From Adhaeribacter soli (GTDB lineage Bacteria > Bacteroidota > Bacteroidia > Cytophagales > Hymenobacteraceae), in the NCBI RefSeq assembly GCF_008727925.1, contig NZ_VTWT01000002.1:248001-312000 (forward strand): a DNA stretch of 64,000 bases, written 5' to 3'. A program made the position numbers and the translations under genes. The notes below the pieces were generated by a model. That model made no database searches and was not told the DNA's origin. It worked only from the letters and a program-made list of their open reading frames with translations. Shown here piece after piece: positions 28,401 through 35,405 of this stretch. Each line of letters begins with the position of its first letter. Positions within the stretch are counted from its first letter, which is position 1.

Positions 28401-29452
28401 CCAAAACCTCGGTACAGGTATCAGGCCTCGCAAATACTACCCAATACTACTGGCGGGTAAGAGCAATCAACGCTTCAGGAACCAGCAGCTGGTCTACGGT
28501 GTGGAGCTTTACAACCGGTGCCTCAATTCCGACTTTGGCAGGCAACTGGAGAATGGAAGAAACCTCCGGAACCACGTTAACGGATGCCTCGAGCTTTGGC
28601 AACAATGGCGTTACTACCGGCAGCCCGGGCAGAGTAACCGGAGTTTCGGGTCTCGCCCTGAGCCTGAACGGCAGCAGCCAATATGCTACGGTTCCGAACA
28701 GCAGTTCGCTTAACCCTACAACGGCCATTACCCTGGCTGCCTGGATCAGGCCAAGTAAAACGGGTACGAGCCAGGTTGTGCTGAAAAAAGGAATTACGAG
28801 CGAATCGGATGGGTATGAACTCTCTCTTTCCAGCGATGCCAAGATCTTTTTCCGGATAAACCAGGATTCCAATGGTGATACCTACCGGCTGAACTCTTCG
28901 ACTACCCACCCTACCAGCGGAACAACCTGGATGCATATTGCTGCCACGTATGACGGTACCACAGCCAGACTCTACATTAACGGGGTGGAACATAAAACCA
29001 AAACGTATAGCACTACCATTAAATCCAGTACGGCCGCGTTAGGCATCGGTGCACAAAGCAATGGTTCCAACCGTTTCCAGGGCGCGCTCGATGAGGCTAA
29101 GGTTTACAATGTAGCGCTATCGCCGGAAGAGATCAGGGCACTAGCTACGGCAACCATACCGAGTGCCACGGCCCGCCAGCAAGCTGTGGTGCAGGATGAA
29201 TTCCGGGCTTACCCTAACCCTTACCACACTACGGCTACGATCAGGTTTACCCTGCCGGAAACTACCGAATACACCCTGAGCATGTACGATTTTAACGGCA
29301 AGCAAATAGCGGTACTGAAGCAGGGAGTAGCGAAAGCGGGTGAAACCATAAACGTAGAAACGAACGGCCGGCATTTAAAACGGGGTCTGTATCTGGTAAA
29401 ACTTCAAACCCACAAAAAGGTAAGGACTTTGAGTATGATGCTGGAGAAATAA
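22454..29452 (+). CDS. Giant modular T9SS surface protein: propeller-like domain + 13 FN3-like + 3 LamG-like modules
   Basis: 2332 residues. The signal peptide (ending RSVAQ) and residues up to about 375 match the three other family members. By motif counting, 13 FN3-like modules follow, each with P-x-L-x-[ST]-P ... [LT]-x-W ... YQ[VL]Q[VI]S ... YYWRV[KR]A ... SxWS. Three LamG/concanavalin-like modules are inserted after FN3 numbers 7, 12 and 13; each begins GxWxxDE/MEE and contains LNGT/SxQYxTxPN, WIxPSxTG, QDSNGDTYRLNS and ARIYNxALS. The C-terminus is a T9SS type A tail (AYPNPYHTT ... MYDFNGKQIAVLKQG ... GLYLVKLQTHKK). The protein is probably secreted by T9SS and attached outside the cell, where FN3 arrays space out LamG lectin-like heads. 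An exact 344-bp repeat lies inside. Confidence 0.88.
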   Translation: MKKITILFLIAALLHFRSVAQFSSVTSLNPVSVKAHTGEKPQSKVWVQDGKQWAVMVTGGGTYVHRLDSTSWTRVLKLSSSEYGHADCKSVGNVTHILLFKGKSCDLFSVEYVPSTKTYKPWSVRSSKVDLELDDGVETATIDMDTHGRLWLASDGTTDINVRWSDSPYNVWSPPITIGSGTSEDDICSVIAMPTAGKVGVLWSNQISKRFGFRTHTDGALPTSWSADEVPASQSALDVGNGFSDDHLNLKISSNGTLYCAVKTSYDKPGYPRLSLLVRRPSGTWDNLYKVSESGTRSIALLNELADKITIVYTEVEDGGDILYRESKMSNISFGSVRTLISGKYNNPSSTKQTYNYDVAVLASNSDDVVGFLGVNLPPPSQPVLASPANSATNIDTQLTLTWNTSAHASSYQVQVSTSSSFSSTVFNQVDIPTNSVQVRGLVNNTTYYWRVKASGSGGSSSWSPIWSFNIKPQAPTLASPQNNTLRIDLPSVLTWNALPNVTSYQLLVASRPDFVVTWLNKTALTSTSFSVTGLTNNTIYYWKVRAVSSKGTSDWSTAWQFKTILATPAQSYPTDAAPGLPISFTIKWGSSAGASSYQLQISSTQDFSSLFMDRNGLTTTSSNISGLANHTTYYWRVRAANSEGNSNWSPAWSFTTIPATPATPVLSAPVNQSTGNPLPPTLTWNPATNAQNYIVQVSANADFTSPVFNQSNITGTSVPIPNLAHSTNYYWRVMANNYGVTSNWSNVWQFKTSLPNPTLLAPANNATSTPVSLPLTWNAISDAGSYQVQVSTAADFSSLLLDQNNLKTNSVNVSGLANHTTYFWRVRAANSEGNSNWSPAWSFTTIPATPATPVLSAPVNQSTGNPLPPTLTWNPATNAQNYIVQVSANADFTSPVFNQSNITGTSVPIPNLAHSTNYYWRVMANNYGVTSNWSNVWQFKTTLPTPTLTTPANNVTDQPASILFSWNAAAGAGSYQLQISTVQDFGTLFLDQDNLSATSSQVTTLNYRTTYFWRVRARNTEGNSNWSAVRTFTTMPPILAGHWKFDESSGTVVSDASEYLNHGSMVGTPTKSTGITGLAINLNGTDQYVTVPNNASLNITKQITLSAWIKPSRTGVSQVIMKKAITDKNNGYELALTSSGLIFVRFNQDSNGDTYRLNSTAVHPSDGNTWMHVAATYNGSVLKLYINGTEHKTKTFSSPPTIKTNTLPLAIGAQSNGSNPFQGAIDDARVYNIALSPAEINALATIPPSKPTLVSPADLASGMPVPVTLSWNTAAGAPTYQVQVSTAADFSANIFDQSGIAATSVQVNAVANNTRYYWRVKATNVTGSSSWSSVRSFFTNLDAPVLNSPADASNGVAISPTLKWNAASAASAYQVQVSTAANFATIVFDQSNIGATSVQVPALANNVTYYWRVKAANAGNSSAWSNAWTFTTIPVVPPKPVLASPADLTTSLGLPPTLTWNPATDATSYQIQVAGSSDFIFKTYDQSGITATSAQIPGLDNNKQYFWRVKAFNLAGSSSWSTAWKFTTSLETPVLATPANEATAVPVDPTLSWTKSNDATAYQLQIASTADFSSPVVDQSNITAPSVQVNGLANNVKYYWRVKALTSSNSSNWSGTWTFTTIPLVPSKPVLVSPVDLSASASVPPTLVWNASSDAAAYQVQVATTPDFTTKVFEQTGLTATSVQASGLANNTQYFWRVKASNVAGSSNWSAVWSFTTVPPNLVGYWKMDEATGTLLTDGSGFSNNATTSGGPTRVTGVAGLALNLNGTNQYATAPNSSSLTLTSGITLAAWIRPSKTGVSQVILKKAITDQSNGYELCLASDGKIFFRINQDSNGDTYRLNSSVTHPTNGATWMHIAVTYDGTTAKMYINGVEHKTKTFSTAIKTSSAALGIGAQNTGSNRFQGAIDEARIYKVALSAGEISALAAIQPSQPNLVSPVNLASNVAVPPTLSWDAAAGAPTYQAQVSTTADFTSLKFDQSNLTKTSVQVSGLANTTQYYWRVRAINASGTSSWSTVWSFTTGASIPTLAGNWRMEETSGTTLTDASSFGNNGVTTGSPGRVTGVSGLALSLNGSSQYATVPNSSSLNPTTAITLAAWIRPSKTGTSQVVLKKGITSESDGYELSLSSDAKIFFRINQDSNGDTYRLNSSTTHPTSGTTWMHIAATYDGTTARLYINGVEHKTKTYSTTIKSSTAALGIGAQSNGSNRFQGALDEAKVYNVALSPEEIRALATATIPSATARQQAVVQDEFRAYPNPYHTTATIRFTLPETTEYTLSMYDFNGKQIAVLKQGVAKAGETINVETNGRHLKRGLYLVKLQTHKKVRTLSMMLEK
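24369..24712 (+). repeat. Exact 344-bp intragenic direct repeat, first copy
   Basis: By direct reading, this stretch is identical to 24936-25279, 567 bp downstream (189 codons, in frame). It covers the end of FN3 module 3, all of module 4 and the start of the following junction. Flanks diverge sharply at both ends. Confidence 0.9.
24936..25279 (+). repeat. Exact 344-bp intragenic direct repeat, second copy
   Basis: Identical to 24369-24712; encodes the end of module 5 and all of module 6. Other FN3 modules in the same gene differ at many synonymous positions, so the identity means a recent duplication or gene conversion. Confidence 0.9.
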
Positions 29453-29505
29453 TAACGTGTTGCTAAAAGATATCCTCAACCTGTTCAGCCTGTAACCTCT
29501 GCTGT

Positions 29506-29542
29506 AAAACCCCTGAAAGCATCTTGTTTTCAGGGGTTTTTC
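29506..29542 (+). terminator. Intrinsic terminator after the giant gene
   Basis: AAAACCCCTGAAA (29506-29518) pairs with TTTCAGGGGTTTT (29528-29540), 13-bp stem, followed by TC and a T-rich stretch, 54 bp after the stop codon. Confidence 0.85.
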
Positions 29543-29620
29543 TTTAAAGCCAGTAAGCGTTTGAAGAACGGCACCTTATCGTCATGAACCTCCGGAAAAA
29601 ATCCAATTATTATTTATTTT

Positions 29621-29659
29621 ATGCAACTTTTTACCTCAAAAAACATATAATTAATATAA
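29621..29659 (+). promoter_or_regulatory. Shared upstream motif, copy 3
   Basis: ATGCAACTTT (29621-29630), a 12-13-bp spacer, then ACATATAATTAATATAA, 114 bp before the next start codon. Nearly identical in layout to the copy at 22316. Confidence 0.6.
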
Positions 29660-29734
29660 AATTGCATTCTATCAACAATTCAATTCTTTTATTCTCACCG
29701 TTAATTTACTTTTTATGCTAAAACTTATACCGTT

Positions 29735-31171
29735 ATGAAAAAACTACTGTTCTTTTTTGCTTTTGCAACGCTGGTTGCCTTCCGGGTGAACGCTCAGTTT
29801 GGTTCTCTTACCAACCTGCACCCTATAAACATTACTACCGATACCAAGGATAAGCCCCAGTCTAAAGTATGGAGCCATGGCGGTTCCCAGTGGACAGCGC
29901 TGGCTACAGACACGGGCGCCTACTTATGGCGGTTAGATGGCACAACCTGGACCAATGTGCTGAAATTATCTTCTACTGATTACGGCCGGGCCGATTGCAA
30001 GGTAGTGGGCAACGTAACCCATATCTTTCTTTTCCGTGGAGAAGCTTCGCACCTGGTTTCGGTGGAATATGTGCCAGCCACCAACACGTATAAACGGTGG
30101 TCGGTTAGAAAAAATAAAGTACCTGTAATGCTCGACATGGGGGCTGAAACAGCCACCATAGACATTGACGGGACAGGTCGCATGTGGCTGGTTTCAGACT
30201 CTCCGAGTAAGATAAAAGTACGCTGGAGCGATGCCCCGTATACCACCTGGAACGGCCCGATAATCTTAGCATCCGGGGTTAATCAGGACGATTTAGGGGC
30301 CGTGGTAGCCATGCCGGCCACCAACCAGATCGGGGTTTTCTGGTCGGACCAGACCACCAGGCGCTTCGGCTTTAAAACCCATAACGATGCCGATCCACCA
30401 ACCGTCTGGTCGGCTGATGAAGTACCTGCCTCACAATCAGCTTTACAGATTGGCGGCGGCATGGTAGATGACCATTTAAACCTGACAGTTGCCAGCGACG
30501 GCACGATCTACGCGGCTGTAAAAACCAGTTACAACGACCCGTTGCAGCCGCAACTTGGCCTGCTGGTACGCCGGCCTTCAGGCGCTTGGGACAACCTGTA
30601 CGAAGTTACCCGAATGGATGGCACCCGGCCAATTGTTTTGCTGAATGAAACTGCGGGAAAAATCAAAGTCGTTTATCCGGCGGCAGAGTTGGGTGGTGAT
30701 ATTCTTTACCGGGAATCTCCGGTTAACAACATTGCCTTTGGTCCGGCCCATACGCTAATGGCGGGGATGTACAACTACGCTTCAAGCAGCAAACAGCCTT
30801 ATAATTCGGAGGTGGTGATTATAGCATCCGGCACTAACCAGGCTGTAAGTGTACTGGCCAATGAGCAGGGCGTTCTGGGAACGAGCACCAATATTCCGGA
30901 TTCAGGTAATAGTACAGTTTTGCAGGCCCACCCGAACCCGTTCAACTCCCAGGCTACTATCAACTTTACCGTTCCTAAAAATGAGGCCTATACGCTGACC
31001 CTGCACGATCTGAAAGGCTCCCAGGCTACCGTCTTAGCGCAAGGCAAGGCCCTTACCAGCGAAAAAACCGAATACCGGATAAATGGTACCGGCTTGGCGA
31101 ATGGAATTTACCTGGTTAAGCTACAAACCGGCAATGCCGTAAAAGTACTGAGGCTTATTCTTCAGAAATAA
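29735..31171 (+). CDS. Secreted propeller-like T9SS cargo protein, paralogue 3
   Basis: 478 residues, with the same architecture as paralogue 1: signal peptide (VAFRVNAQ), conserved KPQSKVWS, YGRADCKVVGNVTHIFLF, ETATIDIDGTGRMWLVSD, WSADEVPASQSALQIGGG, LLVRRPSGAWDNLYEVTR and GTRPIVLLNE, then a T9SS type A tail (AHPNPFNSQATINFTVPKN ... GLANGIYLVKLQTG). No FN3 or LamG modules. The shared upstream motif and preceding terminator show it is its own transcription unit. Activity unknown; sequence conservation of the W/D-rich blade motifs across four copies points to one common ligand or fold. Confidence 0.75.
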   Translation: MKKLLFFFAFATLVAFRVNAQFGSLTNLHPINITTDTKDKPQSKVWSHGGSQWTALATDTGAYLWRLDGTTWTNVLKLSSTDYGRADCKVVGNVTHIFLFRGEASHLVSVEYVPATNTYKRWSVRKNKVPVMLDMGAETATIDIDGTGRMWLVSDSPSKIKVRWSDAPYTTWNGPIILASGVNQDDLGAVVAMPATNQIGVFWSDQTTRRFGFKTHNDADPPTVWSADEVPASQSALQIGGGMVDDHLNLTVASDGTIYAAVKTSYNDPLQPQLGLLVRRPSGAWDNLYEVTRMDGTRPIVLLNETAGKIKVVYPAAELGGDILYRESPVNNIAFGPAHTLMAGMYNYASSSKQPYNSEVVIIASGTNQAVSVLANEQGVLGTSTNIPDSGNSTVLQAHPNPFNSQATINFTVPKNEAYTLTLHDLKGSQATVLAQGKALTSEKTEYRINGTGLANGIYLVKLQTGNAVKVLRLILQK

Positions 31172-31934
31172 TGCAACCGGACTCCTTGGAAGCATGCTAT
31201 CGTATTGTCCATGGTATTTCAGCCAGGCCTTTCCCAAACGGTAGGCTGGAGAGCTAAAAACCACGCTGGTAAAATCTTTTTCGAAGTTTGACCCTTTGGT
31301 TTCCAATTATTAATCTCCGATAAGCAAGTACAAGCAGGTGGTTTGCTCACGATTTTCAGGATTGATGCAATGGACAGGATTTTGTTTCCCAGAAGAATTA
31401 CTCCGGTTTAGAGCGCTTTATGAGATATATCCAGAGTTCGGCAAAGAAGGTAAATGAAACTTTCCGATACTTTCCCAAACCAGTCATGCAGAACAATTCT
31501 GGCTTTCTTTTAAACCTATTCCAGAACAAGAATAAATTCTTTCGTCAGGAAATCACAACTATCTTTTAATCCAAAAACCATGGTTTAGGCAAACCTGTAC
31601 AACAATTCTCAATTGGGTAAAAATCACAGGTCAATAATCGCATTTGCAACCAAGGCCAAACCAGGATAGAATCCAACATCACCCTGTAATTACCTGCAAA
31701 ATCTCCATTTAATATAATTTAAGTGGGGATTTTGCTTTTATTCAGATTCCTTCCAGCGTGAATTTTGACAACTAGGAGAAATAAAATATTTTATTGTATT
31801 ATCTTAGAATAATGCAACTTTATTAATTCCAATCCATATACATTAATACCAACATTACAAAACTCACGCTTCTCTTCCGCTACTATCTACAATTTCCGAG
31901 GCTGACATCAGGTATTTTACGAAGAGTTACCATT
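31172..31934. other. 763-bp gene-free region with a distal terminator hairpin
   Basis: No frame is supported on either strand. A 12-bp stem with one G-U pair (GCAAAATCTCCA, 31696-31707, with TGGGGATTTTGC, 31724-31735), followed by TTTTA, looks like a plus-strand terminator. It lies more than 500 bp after the preceding stop, so either the upstream mRNA has a long 3' tail, or a small RNA or decayed gene fills the gap. The 3' part holds the promoter motif of the next gene. Confidence 0.45.
31812..31852 (+). promoter_or_regulatory. Shared upstream motif, copy 4
   Basis: ATGCAACTTT (31812-31821), spacer, then CCATATACATTAATA, 123 bp before the start of the fourth paralogue. The downstream half is closest to the copy at 20441. 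Confidence 0.6.
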
Positions 31935-33374
31935 ATGAAAAAGCTTACCATTTTATTAGCCGTAGTAGCGCTAATTTCCTTCCGGGCGGTTGCTCAATAT
32001 TCGTCTCTTACAGTAATTAACTCGGTAAACGTTTCCACCGATACCAAAGACAAGCCTCAGTCTAAGATCTGGCAACGCGACAACAGCTACTGGACCGTAC
32101 TCACCCAGGACGACGGCACTTTCTTATGGAAACTGGATGGAACCAACTGGGTAAATGTTTTAAAATTATCAACCAGCGGGTATGGCCGGGCCGATTGTAA
32201 AGTAGTTGGAAATGTAACTCATATCCTGCTTTACCGCGGAGAATCTTCCCACCTGGTTTCGGTGGAATACGTAAAAGCTGCCGGAACCTACAAACTCTGG
32301 TCCGAACGGCCAACCAGGGTATCGGTAATGCTTGATCCGGGGGTAGAAACCGCTACCATTGAGCTGGACGAAAACGGCCGCATGTGGCTGGCATCGGATG
32401 CCACAAATAAGGTGAACGTCCGGTGGAGCGATGCTCCTTTTACCAACTGGAGCGCGCCAGTAACTTTAGCAACCGGATTAAACAACGATGACCTTTGTGC
32501 GATAGTAGCCTTACCGAAACAGGGAAAGATCGGCGTAATTTGGTCGAACCAGAACGGTAGGAAATTCGGGTTTAAAACCCACAAGACCGGCACTAACCCG
32601 GCAAATTGGTCGGCAGATGAAGAACCGGCTATTAAATCTGCCAAGAACAGCGGACGGGGCATTGCCGACGATCACATAAACCTGGCGGTAGCTAACGATG
32701 GAACCCTGTATTGTGCCATTAAAACGGGCTACGAAAGTTCCAGCCTGCCCCGGATTGCCCTGCTTATACGTCGGCCTTCCGGTTCCTGGGACGACCTGTA
32801 CGAAGTAACCCGGAACGAAGGCACCCGCCCCATTATCATTATAAACGAGGAAAATAAGAAGTTAAAAATAATATATACAGCCTCGGAATCCGGAGGAAGT
32901 ATTTACTACAAAGAAACCACCCTGGACCGGATCTATTTCAGCCCCCGGTTTACCCTATTAGAAGGAAAATACAACTTTGCTTCCAGTACGAAAGATAATT
33001 ACCGGACCACCACCGTAATTATGGCTTCCCGGAAAACGGAACCTGGCAGCGTAACCACCACCGAAGCCTGGAGCGTACTGGCTACCGATCCGCCATATAA
33101 TCCGGATCCGATCCGGGAAGAGCTGGTGGCCTATCCCAATCCATTTATCGAGAAATCGACCTTGCGTTTCTTTCTGCCGGAGAGCGGCCCCTATTCCATA
33201 ACCTTACAGGATATTGATGGAGTGCACCTGATGGATCTTTGCAAGGGTAAGCTGGCGGCAGACCAGGAAAAAACGATAGAGATAGACGGTTCAAAACTCC
33301 GGTGCGGGGTGTATGTGGCTAAAATGCAAACCAACCACGGCGTTAAAGTAGCCAGGCTTATTCTTGCCCGGTAA
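31935..33374 (+). CDS. Secreted propeller-like T9SS cargo protein, paralogue 4
   Basis: 479 residues. Signal peptide ending RAVAQ; propeller-like domain with KPQSKIWQ, YGRADCKVVGNVTHILLY, GRMWLASD, VRWSDAPF, KFGFKTH, DDHINLAVANDGTLYCAIKT and LLIRRPSGSWDDLYEVTR; T9SS tail with AYPNPFIEKSTLRF and CGVYVAKMQTN. It diverges from the others in the second half (for instance WSADEEPAIKSAKNSG where they have WSADEVPASQSA), so it is probably the oldest or fastest-evolving copy. Role unknown; most likely extracellular, like its paralogues. Confidence 0.75.
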   Translation: MKKLTILLAVVALISFRAVAQYSSLTVINSVNVSTDTKDKPQSKIWQRDNSYWTVLTQDDGTFLWKLDGTNWVNVLKLSTSGYGRADCKVVGNVTHILLYRGESSHLVSVEYVKAAGTYKLWSERPTRVSVMLDPGVETATIELDENGRMWLASDATNKVNVRWSDAPFTNWSAPVTLATGLNNDDLCAIVALPKQGKIGVIWSNQNGRKFGFKTHKTGTNPANWSADEEPAIKSAKNSGRGIADDHINLAVANDGTLYCAIKTGYESSSLPRIALLIRRPSGSWDDLYEVTRNEGTRPIIIINEENKKLKIIYTASESGGSIYYKETTLDRIYFSPRFTLLEGKYNFASSTKDNYRTTTVIMASRKTEPGSVTTTEAWSVLATDPPYNPDPIREELVAYPNPFIEKSTLRFFLPESGPYSITLQDIDGVHLMDLCKGKLAADQEKTIEIDGSKLRCGVYVAKMQTNHGVKVARLILAR

Positions 33375-33717
33375 ACGCTACAGGAAGATCTGCCTCAGGA
33401 AAAACAGCCAATAGCAAGCTTGATATTATTATATCCTTTATTTGGTTATTGCCTTTAAACGCGCCCTCCTATTGCAAGAATCCTACACCCCTAAATTTTA
33501 CCTTTTCACTACTTTTAAGCCGATCCAAACATCCTTCTTTAACTATTTCAGTAAACAGTAATATAATTTTAACAATAATAAAAATTACTTTAATTATATT
33601 ATCCATTTAATAAACTCCACTTTACCATCATTTAAACCAGCCCACCGTTGCCTCTGGCCCAAACCACCACAGCTCTCCTCACCTGAATTAACTATCACCA
33701 TTTAAAACTGAACTGAA
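33375..33717. other. 343-bp AT-rich upstream region of the initiating transferase
   Basis: No gene. The central part (about 33540-33620) is very AT-rich and is the likely promoter region of the glycosylphosphotransferase gene, but it lacks the CAACTT motif of the propeller family and I see no clear TAnnTTTG box or terminator. Confidence 0.4.
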
Positions 33718-35103
33718 ATGACACATAAGTACTCTTCCTTGTTCAAATGGGTTAATGTTGTAACCGATTACCTGCTCCTGAACGTTACTTTTTACGCGGT
33801 AACTGAGCAGTCCATCATCTGGATGAATGTGTATGACTACAAACTGATTATGCTGGTACTGAACCTGGCCTGGTTCTTCTGCTCCGATATCTTTGAAATA
33901 TACAACAACATCCTTACCCGCGACGCGGTATCGACGATGATTTCCAACACCGCCACTTTGGCTTTGTTTGCGATCCTGGGGCTTACGTTCTACTTTATTC
34001 AGCCGGAGTTGTTTGTTTCTACCGGTTATATTGTAAATCTTTTCTTCCTGTTCGCGGCCTTCCTGCTAACCTGGAAAGTGGCTTTTCTTTTCCTGAGAAG
34101 GTCGAAACGCAAGTTCTGGATCAGCCGCCACAAAGTTGCCATTGTGGGCGCCACCCCGGCCGGCATCGATCTGTATAATTTTATAGCGGCCAACCCGCAA
34201 CTGGGCTACGATGCCGAAGGGATTTTCGACGATAACCCGGCCCCGGAAACCGCCGGCACTTACAAATATCTGGGAAAAGTAGAGAACTGCATTTCGTACG
34301 CCAGCACCAATAATATTCAGGAGGTCTATTGCGCATTGCGCAATAAAAAAGGCAGCAAGATCGGAAACCTGAGGAAGTTAGCCGATAAACACCTGATCCG
34401 GTTCCGTTTAGTGCCTTACGTAAAAGGCCCCTTCGATAAGGAAGACCTGGTTGAATTTAACGCCAACAAACCCCTGATGATATCGCGGCAGGAACCGCTG
34501 GAAGACAAAATAAACGAACTGAAGAAGCGCGTTTTCGATATTGTTTTCTCTTCCGTAGTTATCGTTTTCCTCTTAAGCTGGCTCATTCCGCTGATCGCGA
34601 TCATTATTAAGCTCGATTCCAAGGGCCCGGTATTCTTCAAACAGCTTCGCTCCGGCAAAAACAACAAACCCTTTTACTGCTACAAATTCCGGAGCATGGC
34701 CCCAAACGCCGATTCGGACCGGGTACAGGCCAGCAAAGACGACATGCGCATTACCCGGGTGGGAAGAATACTCAGAAAAACCAGCCTCGATGAGTTACCG
34801 CAATTCTTTAATGTACTGATGGGCGATATGTCGGTGGTAGGTCCGCGCCCGCACATGCTCAAACATACCGAAGATTATTCGGAACTGATCAACAATTTTA
34901 TGGTGCGCCACTTCATTACGCCGGGCATTACGGGCTGGGCCCAGGTAAACGGTTACCGCGGCGAAACCAAAGAAACCGAATCGATGCTGAAACGCGTGCA
35001 GGCCGATATCTGGTACCTGGAACACTGGACCTTATTCCTAGACCTGAAAATCGTGTTCCTTACTATCTGGCGCGTGATGCAGAACGATGAAAAGGCGTAC
35101 TAA
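33718..35103 (+). CDS. Polyprenyl-phosphate sugar-1-phosphate transferase (WbaP/WcaJ type), EPS initiation
   Basis: 461 residues: an N-terminal membrane region of about four or five helices, a cytoplasmic Rossmann-like CoA_binding_3 region (VAIVGATPAGIDLYNF ... GYDAEGIFDD), then the bacterial sugar transferase domain, with the reentrant helix KRVFDIVFSSVVIVFLLSW, KLDSKGPVFFKQLRSG, YKFRSM, TSLDELPQFFNVLMGDMSVVGPRP and PGITGWAQVNGYRG. It transfers a hexose-1-phosphate from a UDP-sugar to undecaprenyl phosphate, the first step of the repeat unit made by the 1-16 kb cluster. It is separated from that cluster by the lyase and propeller genes, an arrangement that puts synthesis and surface genes under one locus. 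Confidence 0.93.
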   Translation: MTHKYSSLFKWVNVVTDYLLLNVTFYAVTEQSIIWMNVYDYKLIMLVLNLAWFFCSDIFEIYNNILTRDAVSTMISNTATLALFAILGLTFYFIQPELFVSTGYIVNLFFLFAAFLLTWKVAFLFLRRSKRKFWISRHKVAIVGATPAGIDLYNFIAANPQLGYDAEGIFDDNPAPETAGTYKYLGKVENCISYASTNNIQEVYCALRNKKGSKIGNLRKLADKHLIRFRLVPYVKGPFDKEDLVEFNANKPLMISRQEPLEDKINELKKRVFDIVFSSVVIVFLLSWLIPLIAIIIKLDSKGPVFFKQLRSGKNNKPFYCYKFRSMAPNADSDRVQASKDDMRITRVGRILRKTSLDELPQFFNVLMGDMSVVGPRPHMLKHTEDYSELINNFMVRHFITPGITGWAQVNGYRGETKETESMLKRVQADIWYLEHWTLFLDLKIVFLTIWRVMQNDEKAY

Positions 35104-35180
35104 TACATTGGTATCTGGATATTAGTATCTGGACTAAATAATTGAACGGATTTAGATTGAATAATATATCGTTTCCTCCC

Positions 35181-35244
35181 TGTCATTCTGCAAGAAACTT
35201 GTGCGTTTAGGGCACCCAAATCACAAGTTTCTTCCTGAATGACA
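35181..35244. repeat. Inverted repeat with 23-bp arms
   Basis: 35181-35203 and 35222-35244 are inverted repeats with two mismatches; the core is TGTCATTC ... AGAAACTTGTG. It may terminate the upstream gene, but it also resembles the GTCATCCTGAGCG-type dispersed repeats at 51.7, 52.9 and 62.5 kb. The rest of the 302-bp gap (35104-35405) is AT-rich with no gene. Confidence 0.65.
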
Positions 35245-35405
35245 ATTGGTATAGTTTAATGTAAATTTGTACACCTTCTTACTAATATTCAAATACCAGT
35301 AACCTTTTACTTATTACCAAAGGAATAATTTGGAAAACAGCCTTTTTAAATCAAATACGTTAGAATAGGAAAGGAAATTTTCAAAAATTATTCCCTGAAG
35401 ATATT

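Noticed and set aside
23580-28520. Regularly spaced repeats taken at first for a CRISPR-like array
   Set aside because: The spacing is about 270-290 bp, in frame, with protein-level conservation (FN3 modules); no short direct repeats with unique spacers exist.
22652-28993. Many minus-strand and shifted open frames across the giant gene
   Set aside because: They mirror the FN3/LamG repeats, appear in duplicate wherever the DNA repeats, and have no start context or family similarity.
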